From Holosporales bacterium (GTDB taxonomy: Bacteria > Pseudomonadota > Alphaproteobacteria > BNTO01), in NCBI GenBank assembly GCA_031265645.1, contig JAISCJ010000099.1:1-7131 (forward strand): 7,131 bases of DNA, written 5' to 3'. The translations under genes were made by a program, and so were the position numbers. The notes below the pieces were generated by a model that ran no database searches, was not told the origin of the DNA, and worked only from the letters and a program-made list of their open reading frames with translations. Positions within the stretch are counted from its first letter, which is position 1, and every line of letters begins with the position of its first letter. This document shows, one piece after another, positions 1 to 5,614 of the stretch.

Positions 1-143
1 ATAGTATGCGCTCTATTGCCCCGTTAACTTACGCAAAAGACGCGATCTTGATTGACACGTCTGATCTGACGACCTTGCAGATGTGCGAGCACGTGATGCA
101 GATCGTAAAGACACAGTTAAACATCGTTCAGTCAAATGCCTAA
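1..143 (+). CDS. cmk: Cytidylate kinase, C-terminal fragment (5' end outside the window)
   Basis: This is the last 46 codons of a gene entering from the left, read from position 3 to the TAA at 141-143. The peptide contains SMRSIAPL, then YAKDAILIDTSDLT and a final amphipathic helix. This matches the C-terminus of bacterial CMP kinases, where an Arg before APL lies near the nucleotide site and the DA-x-x-[IL]-D-[TS]-[TS] segment follows. The enzyme phosphorylates CMP and dCMP with ATP in the cytoplasm, feeding pyrimidine nucleotide synthesis. Walker A and the rest of the protein lie outside the window. The stop codon overlaps the next gene's start by 8 bp, so the two are probably co-transcribed and translationally coupled. 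In many proteobacteria rpsA follows cmk; here it does not. The identification rests on a short but characteristic tail. Confidence 0.85.
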   Translation, partial: SMRSIAPLTYAKDAILIDTSDLTTLQMCEHVMQIVKTQLNIVQSNA

Positions 144-1494
144 AAATCAGCAAGTAATCACGTTTGGATGTCGTCTTAATACGTTTGAGTCTGAACACAT
201 TAAGCACGTATTGAAACAAAATGACCTGCACGACGTTATTGTTGTAAACACATGCGCGGTGACAGCTGAAGCTGAGCGCCAGGCTCGCCAAGCCATACGC
301 AAATTGAAGCTTGCGCATCCAGACAAGCGCATCGTCGTTACAGGGTGTGCTGCAACAATTAGCCGTGAGGCGTTTGAGGGCATGCCACAGGTTGATCGCG
401 TGATTTCTAACGAACAGAAGGACGATCCCCAACTCTTTGCTAAGGCGTTGACTGCAGGCATTTTGCCATCTGAAGAGCGTTCATTCGCTCAACTGAAAGA
501 ACATTCACCTTACCAATCGAAAGAACGTGGGCAACTGGAAGAGCGTTCTGCGGAGCAACTCAATGTGCTTTCATCGCAAAAATTCATTCCTAATTTTGAA
601 GGCAAATCGCGCGCATTTTTGCAAATTCAAACTGGGTGCGATAATTGCTGCTCGTTTTGCGTGATTCGGATTGCTCGTGGAAAATCTGTGAGCTATCCGA
701 TTTCTCAAATTCTCGCCCAAGCTCAGCAATTTGCCGATAAGGGTTATCAAGAGATTAATTTGACTGGTGTGAACATTACGTCATTTGACTCGGAAGGGCA
801 CAGGCTTGCTGAGCTGATTAACTTATTGCTTGAAAAAATTCCCACAGTGCGAATTCGACTATCTTCGCTTGACCCTGGAGAATTAAATGATGCGCTTTAC
901 GATGTTATGCGCAACGAACGCGTGCTTCCACACTGGCACTTGAGCATTCAATCTGGAGACTCGACTGTGCTTGCGCGCATGCTTCGGCGCCACACTCCTG
1001 ACGACATCGTTTCAATTGTGAATAGAGTCCGCCAAACGCGTCCAGAAATTGCGATTGGCGCGGACATCATTGTCGGTTTTCCAGGAGAAACTCAGGATAT
1101 GTTCGAGAATTCATGTGCGCTTGTTCGGAAGTGCAAAATTGCTTTATTGCATGTTTTTCCTTATTCGGAGCGCCCAGGAACGGTTGCGAGCACATTGCCA
1201 CAAAAAGTTCCTCCGCGGATTAAGGTTGAACGAGCACAGCTGCTGCGTCAAATTGGAACGGACGTTTTGCGCGAAGTCCTGCAGTTGTTGGTTGGAACAG
1301 AAGTCGTCGCATTTGTAGAGCAGGAAATGCCATCCGAGTTAAGCGTAAACGAAGCGCCTTGCTATAGTGGGAAGACGGAACATTTCTTTCGCATCACAAT
1401 TTGCGGGCAGGGCGCTCCAATCGGACGTTTTGTAAAAGTCCAAGTGGAGCGGATCCTTTCAGACGATTCCCTATTCAGTTACTGGAAGACTTAA
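136..1494 (+). CDS. mtaB: tRNA (N6-threonylcarbamoyladenosine(37)-C2)-methylthiotransferase MtaB
   Basis: A radical-SAM methylthiotransferase of 452 residues that would convert t6A37 to ms2t6A37 in tRNAs reading ANN codons. The N-terminal MTTase domain has the three expected cluster cysteines: C12 in GCRLN, C40 in NTCAVT and C71 in TGCAA. The radical-SAM domain starts at about residue 157 and has the CxxxCxxC motif at C168, C172 and C175. It continues with LTGVNITSF, HLSIQSGD, MLRRHTPDD, GADIIVGFPGET and HVFPYSERPGT, the MtaB rather than MiaB or RimO pattern. A weak TRAM-like region occupies about 385-440. The ATG at 136 is chosen because GCRLN normally lies near the N-terminus and the start overlaps the cmk stop. 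No Shine-Dalgarno is visible, which suggests coupling. Oddities are a repetitive insertion at residues 113-142 and Arg178 where the family usually has Pro after the third cysteine. The gene ends 24 bp inside the convergent protease gene. Confidence 0.9.
   Translation: MPKNQQVITFGCRLNTFESEHIKHVLKQNDLHDVIVVNTCAVTAEAERQARQAIRKLKLAHPDKRIVVTGCAATISREAFEGMPQVDRVISNEQKDDPQLFAKALTAGILPSEERSFAQLKEHSPYQSKERGQLEERSAEQLNVLSSQKFIPNFEGKSRAFLQIQTGCDNCCSFCVIRIARGKSVSYPISQILAQAQQFADKGYQEINLTGVNITSFDSEGHRLAELINLLLEKIPTVRIRLSSLDPGELNDALYDVMRNERVLPHWHLSIQSGDSTVLARMLRRHTPDDIVSIVNRVRQTRPEIAIGADIIVGFPGETQDMFENSCALVRKCKIALLHVFPYSERPGTVASTLPQKVPPRIKVERAQLLRQIGTDVLREVLQLLVGTEVVAFVEQEMPSELSVNEAPCYSGKTEHFFRITICGQGAPIGRFVKVQVERILSDDSLFSYWKT
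472..561 (+). repeat. Degenerate 24-bp in-frame tandem minisatellite inside mtaB
   Basis: Four units run head to tail and in frame: 472-495, 496-519, 520-537 (six bases shorter) and 538-561. They encode EERSFAQL, KEHSPYQS, KERGQL and EERSAEQL, a degenerate (E/K)E(R/H)S-x-x-QL octapeptide. Units 1 and 4 share an identical 11-mer, GAAGAGCGTTC. The array lies between the N-terminal MTTase domain and the radical-SAM domain, where a length change would be tolerated, and plausibly forms a charged linker. Unit boundaries are read directly from the sequence; origin by tandem duplication is inferred. Confidence 0.75.
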
Positions 1495-3087
1495 TCGAAC
1501 ATTATGTTGGTCTATCTCTTTAGAACCTGCAGACGCTGATCTGGGTCTTTTCACGCTCACCGTGGTTGGCTCATGTTTCAGCACATCTTTTGCAACAATA
1601 TCAAACCAAGCCTTCGGGCCGAAAGTTGCTTGTATCCCACAAAAAATGCCTATCGCAACGCCAGTGTTGCTGTTTATTGCAAGAGAACCACTGTCTCCAG
1701 GACCAATGATTGTCCCCGTATCACTAATGCGATAGCTCATGGGGTCAATAATATTTGTGCTAGTATCGACATTAATGTCTTGTACTTTCTTTTTCACATA
1801 CCCACCAATTAAAAGCCTCAATCCAGCGTTTGATGTGTTGAAACACGTCCGACCGTAGCCTATTGCAAAACAACGTTTACTTTCATCTGCTGATGAACTG
1901 TGAGAACATGACGCATCTGGCGAGGACGAGGTCGGATTGTTTTCAAACTTCTTCCAAAAGGCTGAAATGTTAATGCCATCTAAAGGTTTGTTATTCTCGT
2001 CTTTTTCTTGTTTTTCTAATACAAAAATCGCTATATCACCTATAAGTCCATTATCATACTTGAGAAAATACACTGATTCAACGGGGTTTCTGCCTGCCTC
2101 AAGAGGTGGTGGGGAAAAAGATGTTTGCTCACGTTTGAAGAAAACCTTCTTCTTCGGGGCGTTTGACGACCCGGTCAGATTCAAGGGGCCATCGGTGTGT
2201 TTTTTACACGTCTTACAAACTGTTATTTTTTTGCAGGTACTGGAATTAGTTCGGGGCTGTTGAATATTCTCGTCGGCAGCGCCATCAACCCCTTGGTTTT
2301 TCGAGGGATATGTCACAGAATTTAGAGAGGATTCAACATGCCCCAGATCTATTGATTGAACTTCTTCTAATTTGAATATTCTAGAGAACTCTAATGATGA
2401 TGTCATGAATACGTTCACGTCAAAGACGTGTGCTGCGCTCAAAACAAGTCGCCCCTTTAGATTAGGTGGCATGTTGTCCCACTGAACGAGAGTTCCAGTC
2501 CCATATTCCAACAGTGCATTTCCTTCGGGAGAAACACTGGAATAGTTATGTGTACTGCTGTACCAATCCAACCGACCTATGTATTTACTTAATGTATTAA
2601 ACACGCTATTACCTTGGATTTTTCCGTTGTACGCAAAATCTATAGCGTTGGTAATCTCTTGCTTAAGTTGTTTCCATGTTAATTTATCCTGACCTACTGT
2701 GTATTTGCCTTTTAAATTTTCTAGCAGCGCCAGAACACCATATTCTTCCTTTTCTTTTATTTTAGCTATTTTGATTTTTTTATCGAGATTCATGAAGTCT
2801 TGCACCTCAGGCATGTTTTTGACCCTAAAAATATTTTGCAGATCGTTTAAAATGAGAGAAATTGCATCATCTGTCAAATTAGTAATGACTTGATCATCAA
2901 GGGTTTGTTGTGGATTACAGGTTGCCTGCTCGTTAACTCCTTGGGTTCCCTCTACGTCCGTTCCAGAATCTTGGATGGGCTCAACAATATTCTCATACCC
3001 AGCGTCGTCTGCGCTATTGATGCTTATGCAACTACAAAATAACGCAGAGAACAAGATGCTCGATCTATTAGAATGTCTATACTTCAT
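1471..3087 (-). CDS. Exported trypsin-fold (S1-like) serine protease, lineage-specific
   Basis: A 538-residue protein from the ATG at 3087. Residues 1-26 form a signal peptide: basic start MKYRHSNR, hydrophobic ILFSALFCSCISI, likely cut after NSA. Residues 27-190 are a mostly helical, charged region that might be a propeptide. The protease domain follows: GTGTLV then SAAH with catalytic H220, GDIAIFVL with D351, a GYGRT turn at 410-414, and GPGDSGS with S466. The triad is complete. By spacing, the S1 base (chymotrypsin 189) is Ile460, not Asp, so tryptic specificity is unlikely. Two low-complexity insertions interrupt the domain: about 245-335 between His and Asp, including CKTCKKH at 291-297, and a Ser-rich stretch near 383-405. 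Eight cysteines lie outside the signal. An alternative ATG at 3114 would add nine residues before the signal and is less likely. The substrate is unknown. The protein should act in the periplasm or outside the cell. Confidence 0.8.
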   Translation of the reverse strand: MKYRHSNRSSILFSALFCSCISINSADDAGYENIVEPIQDSGTDVEGTQGVNEQATCNPQQTLDDQVITNLTDDAISLILNDLQNIFRVKNMPEVQDFMNLDKKIKIAKIKEKEEYGVLALLENLKGKYTVGQDKLTWKQLKQEITNAIDFAYNGKIQGNSVFNTLSKYIGRLDWYSSTHNYSSVSPEGNALLEYGTGTLVQWDNMPPNLKGRLVLSAAHVFDVNVFMTSSLEFSRIFKLEEVQSIDLGHVESSLNSVTYPSKNQGVDGAADENIQQPRTNSSTCKKITVCKTCKKHTDGPLNLTGSSNAPKKKVFFKREQTSFSPPPLEAGRNPVESVYFLKYDNGLIGDIAIFVLEKQEKDENNKPLDGINISAFWKKFENNPTSSSPDASCSHSSSADESKRCFAIGYGRTCFNTSNAGLRLLIGGYVKKKVQDINVDTSTNIIDPMSYRISDTGTIIGPGDSGSLAINSNTGVAIGIFCGIQATFGPKAWFDIVAKDVLKHEPTTVSVKRPRSASAGSKEIDQHNVRLSLPVTE

Positions 3088-3114
3088 GACTTTACTTAGG
3101 CAAAGAGTACTCAT

Positions 3115-3247
3115 TGCATAATCGTAACACTAAATGTGTTAATTATTCGTTAACGAGCAGCGTTGCACTTGGTTGTTGAACCGGCAAACGGTTTCAGTAC
3201 ACGTCTTTTATTATTTGATAATTTTTTGTTAAAAAAATTGAAAAATC
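3115..3247. other. Palindrome-rich gap between the porin and protease genes
   Basis: This gap of about 130 bp holds no gene. Besides the inverted repeat at 3125-3141 it contains a 10-bp palindrome TCGTTAACGA (3147-3156), a small hairpin AACCG/CGGTT (3179-3193) and an AT-only hairpin AATTTTTT/AAAAAATT (3220-3239) just after the porin stop. None has the GC-rich stem followed by a T-run expected of a Rho-independent terminator on the - strand. Read-through from porin to protease is therefore possible. The gap may also hold the protease promoter. Confidence 0.45.
3125..3141. promoter_or_regulatory. 6-5-6 perfect inverted repeat upstream of the protease gene; possible operator
   Basis: TAACAC-TAAAT-GTGTTA is a perfect inverted repeat 38-54 bp upstream of the preferred protease start. 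On the - strand a weak promoter-like pair, TTAACA and TATGCA 16 bp apart, overlaps it. Transcription from that pair would begin at about the upstream ATG (3114), favouring the internal start at 3087. A repressor site is one reading, but the arms are short and AT-rich and could arise by chance. Confidence 0.3.
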
Positions 3248-5494
3248 CTAAAAGCTTACCTTGGAACCAATTAATAATACCGTTCCTTTGTTTCTACGTG
3301 GATTCTCATTCCCGTCATATGCTGAAACGCTTTTATCTGATTCTTGATCTATATGGTCCAATTCAGCAAAAACTTGCACTCCCGAAGCTACTGTTAGGTC
3401 AACGGACAATGCGTGCACAACACCTTTCGCAAATTCTGAATTCGTTGTTCTACGTTTCAACTTATGCCGAGCATATCCAATGTCCAAACATCCGAACGAA
3501 TATTTGCCTCCAATGTTCCAAACTCTACCTGCATCAGCAAGGTGGCTTCCAAAGCGACCCGTTGCATCCGCATTTTCTTTTGAGAGAGGAATACTTTGTT
3601 CACCATTGCTAATGTAGCCTCCGGCAATTTTAAAGTTTTTATATTTTACGGCTCCAGTTGCATGTATCGATGTGTCTTCCTTTGTCTTAAAATTTCGCGT
3701 GAACTCTGTCTCTATGTTTGCTGAATATTCGTATTCGTGATTAACTATTTCCTGAACGTTAGCGGTTTGTGATGCTTGTTCGTTTATGGCGATTATGGAT
3801 GCTGTGACCTCAAAGTCCTTTACGTCTTGTGCATAATTTACCCCAACTGCCAGGTTGTGCTTCTTTTCATAAACTGGTTCAACTCCATCGTCATTGGAAT
3901 TTGAGTAGTTCTTCTCTCCTAAATCCCCCCAACCCTGATGTGTCGGATTGGGACAGTACGCAAGCCCAGCCTGAAAACCGACCCACCGTGGAGAATTGTA
4001 CACAATTTTTGTCGCTCTTTTTGTGTATCCAATTGCGTGGTGCGTTTGCGGAAATCCACTCGGACGACTAAACAGCCCATACATTGAACCATCTACTCCT
4101 CCTGTTCCACCTACTAACCCAGTTGCATCATCCGCATATGTTCCGTCTGGCCCTTTCACGTTTCCCATTTGAAAGGTTCCAAAAGGGCACTCAATTTGCA
4201 CGTAGTGATCTGTGACGCCAACATCTCCAGGGACGACTTGCAAATTGGCTACATATTTACAAGATAGCGTCTCTGCAACTGTTCCGGAAACTTCCCATGA
4301 TAAGTCAGCCCAACCGACACCAACATGCAAATCTCCGTCTTTTCCATGACGCGCATCGTCTTGCATCACTGCGCCAATGTGCGAGCACATCGAGCCAGAA
4401 AACTTCATTTGCGGAGAATCGCTTGTGATAATAACAGATGCTGGAAGCTCACTATACGATTTGCTTGCTAAAAAATTTCCTTCTTTTTTTGGGGGGCCAA
4501 CCTCAACAATGTCGCACTCTACGATTTCGTATGGCGGTTTATTTGGATCTTTCTCTTCATAAATTACTTTTTCGACTACCACTTTTGCGCCAATTGGCTT
4601 CTTTGGGGGAATTTCTTGCGGGTCCTGTTCTTTGGACATTTCATTCACAACCGACAATTCCGCTGCAAAATGAGCCAATTTGTTTGGATTTTCCGCGAAT
4701 TGTGATTGTGCTTCTTTAGCAGATTCTTTGCGCGATCGAGAGACGTTTTTCGTCTCCGCAATTTTTAAGGCGCGAGCTTTTTCTTCGCGATCTTTCTTTT
4801 CTTTTAACAGTCTCTGCATCAAGCGTACATCAGCGATGTCTTCGGACTCTTTACTTGAAGGCTCTTCCCCAGCAACATTTCTAAGCTCAAACAATGCTGA
4901 ACCCGTTGGAACAACTATATTGCTTGCACTTTCTTGCCCTTTTATAAATTTGCTGAGAGCCGGAGATGTGCTTTTTCCTGATACCTCTTTGTGATGTGAA
5001 GTCTCTTGTTTTTTATTCAAATTGTTTCCTGCTTGCGGCGCTTCGCCTGGTTTTCTGTCTCCTTTTCCGGGATGATTCCATAATGGGTTTAACTTATTCG
5101 GCGGGCTAACATCTTCTTTTTTGCGTCTTAAAACCATTTTTGATGGTTCTAGCGTTACGGGGCGAATTTTCAAGTTGACTCCATCCTCACCGACAATTGC
5201 CTTTTTCTCGGAATCGAGCTTTACGGACGGCTCTATGTCGACCGCCTTGTTATTTGAAAACAAATCACTAGCGTCATCTTTTTTTTCATTTTTTTGAACT
5301 TTAATATCCACAGGTTGGCCCTGATTGGGGGCCTCTGAGTATGCAGTTTCAAAAATGAACAACAACGCTCCCCCAAAAAGAGGCAATCCTCCCTGCAAAA
5401 TTGTTTGAATGTTCCTTCTAATGCGTCTAGTATTCAACTGTTTGCTAGCTAGTTCTTCCCCCCGAAAAAAATGATCGCGCATATTTTCAACCAT
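3248..5494 (-). CDS. Outer-membrane porin with long charged N-terminal extension
   Basis: A 748-residue protein in three parts. Residues 1-54 have a long basic n-region (RRIRRN), a hydrophobic stretch from about 33 to 48 and a likely signal cleavage after AYS (53). Residues 55-355 are hydrophilic, rich in Lys, Glu, Pro and Ser, with a probable coiled coil near 222-265 and two PPKK patches (296-299, 334-337). From about 361 to 748 the sequence alternates like a beta-barrel, with porin-like features such as TKIVYNSPRWVGFQAGLAY (495-513) and a terminal Phe after GSKVS, the usual signal for Bam-mediated insertion. The barrel fits the Gram-negative porin superfamily seen in alphaproteobacteria and probably forms a diffusion channel. 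The extension should face the periplasm. Barrel cysteines at 370, 412, 436, 514 and 669 are unusual. An in-frame stop at 5501-5503 limits the start; ATG at 5482 or TTG near residue 20 would shorten the unusually long n-region. Confidence 0.75.
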   Translation of the reverse strand: MVENMRDHFFRGEELASKQLNTRRIRRNIQTILQGGLPLFGGALLFIFETAYSEAPNQGQPVDIKVQKNEKKDDASDLFSNNKAVDIEPSVKLDSEKKAIVGEDGVNLKIRPVTLEPSKMVLRRKKEDVSPPNKLNPLWNHPGKGDRKPGEAPQAGNNLNKKQETSHHKEVSGKSTSPALSKFIKGQESASNIVVPTGSALFELRNVAGEEPSSKESEDIADVRLMQRLLKEKKDREEKARALKIAETKNVSRSRKESAKEAQSQFAENPNKLAHFAAELSVVNEMSKEQDPQEIPPKKPIGAKVVVEKVIYEEKDPNKPPYEIVECDIVEVGPPKKEGNFLASKSYSELPASVIITSDSPQMKFSGSMCSHIGAVMQDDARHGKDGDLHVGVGWADLSWEVSGTVAETLSCKYVANLQVVPGDVGVTDHYVQIECPFGTFQMGNVKGPDGTYADDATGLVGGTGGVDGSMYGLFSRPSGFPQTHHAIGYTKRATKIVYNSPRWVGFQAGLAYCPNPTHQGWGDLGEKNYSNSNDDGVEPVYEKKHNLAVGVNYAQDVKDFEVTASIIAINEQASQTANVQEIVNHEYEYSANIETEFTRNFKTKEDTSIHATGAVKYKNFKIAGGYISNGEQSIPLSKENADATGRFGSHLADAGRVWNIGGKYSFGCLDIGYARHKLKRRTTNSEFAKGVVHALSVDLTVASGVQVFAELDHIDQESDKSVSAYDGNENPRRNKGTVLLIGSKVSF
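4484..4496 (-). repeat. Adjacent C6 and A7 tracts (coding strand) just before the porin barrel
   Basis: On the coding strand six C are followed directly by seven A, encoding Pro-Pro-Lys-Lys at residues 334-337, immediately upstream of the barrel domain. The A7 is phased as A-AAA-AAA, a slippage-prone arrangement. A -1 shift there would meet a TAG about ten codons later, giving a product without a barrel. Polymerase or ribosome slippage is possible but not shown. Confidence 0.5.
5279..5295 (-). repeat. A7 and A8 homopolymer runs in the porin N-terminal extension
   Basis: The coding strand has seven A, then TG, then eight A, encoding the Lys-rich QKNEKKDD segment at residues 67-74 just after the predicted signal peptide. 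A third tract, T7 at residues 8-10 (positions 5465-5471), lies near the start codon. The runs partly reflect Lys and Phe codon choice. Confidence 0.5.
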
Positions 5495-5614
5495 GGCAAC
5501 TCAGGGCAAGTTATTAACATTTCATTAATGTTTGTTACCTGGCAGCTCCAATCTGTGACGCAATTAAAAGGCCAGGGGATACAAGCATTCATAGAAGTTT
5601 AATATCTATTACAT
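5495..5614. promoter_or_regulatory. Divergent intergenic region between the porin and mraY genes
   Basis: This 120-bp gap must hold the promoters of both divergent genes. For mraY the best candidate is GTGACG (5555-5560) and GATACA (5578-5583) with a 17-bp spacer, only 4/6 and 3/6 matches to sigma-70 boxes. On the porin side no box pair stands out; GTAACA and TAATAA 16 bp apart on the - strand is weak. A 6-5-6 inverted repeat lies at 5516-5532, and CCTGGC (5538-5543) pairs with GCCAGG (5571-5576). No Shine-Dalgarno is seen before the mraY ATG, and an in-frame TAA at 5600-5602 bars an earlier start. Confidence 0.4.
5516..5532. promoter_or_regulatory. 6-5-6 perfect inverted repeat upstream of the porin gene; possible operator
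   Basis: AACATT-TCATT-AATGTT lies 22-38 bp upstream of the porin ATG, where a repressor would block transcription of that gene. It has the same arm and spacer lengths as the repeat upstream of the protease gene, and both contain AACA and TGTT halves, but the distances between those halves differ (9 and 7 bp). A shared regulator is only a suggestion; AT-rich intergenic DNA makes such short palindromes by chance. Confidence 0.3.

Noticed and set aside
13..461. Two overlapping - strand open frames of 104 and 139 codons
   Set aside because: They lie antisense to the well-supported cmk end and mtaB start, have no recognisable domain, and are explained by codon bias of the real genes.
1520..1555. 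Possible mtaB terminator (CAGA/TCTG stem then GGTCTTTT)
   Set aside because: The four-pair stem is too weak and lies inside the protease coding sequence.
3040..3087. Lipoprotein signal in the protease (Cys in the hydrophobic stretch)
   Set aside because: Residues before either Cys (ALF-C, FCS-C) do not fit the lipobox, and a normal cleavage site after NSA is present.
3179..3193. Hairpin AACCG-GCAAA-CGGTT as a terminator
   Set aside because: The stem is only five pairs and no T-run follows directly on either strand.
3220..3239. Perfect AT-only hairpin after the porin stop as a terminator
   Set aside because: The stem has no G or C pair and no T-run follows on the - strand, so it does not meet the Rho-independent pattern.
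3163..3612. A 149-codon + strand open frame
   Set aside because: It is antisense to the barrel end of the porin, has no signal peptide or known motif, and the porin frame is well supported by its terminal Phe and strand pattern.
1471..5494. Mobile element carrying the protease and porin genes
   Set aside because: No transposase, integrase, tRNA end or flanking direct repeats were seen at the block edges, and the left edge overlaps mtaB.
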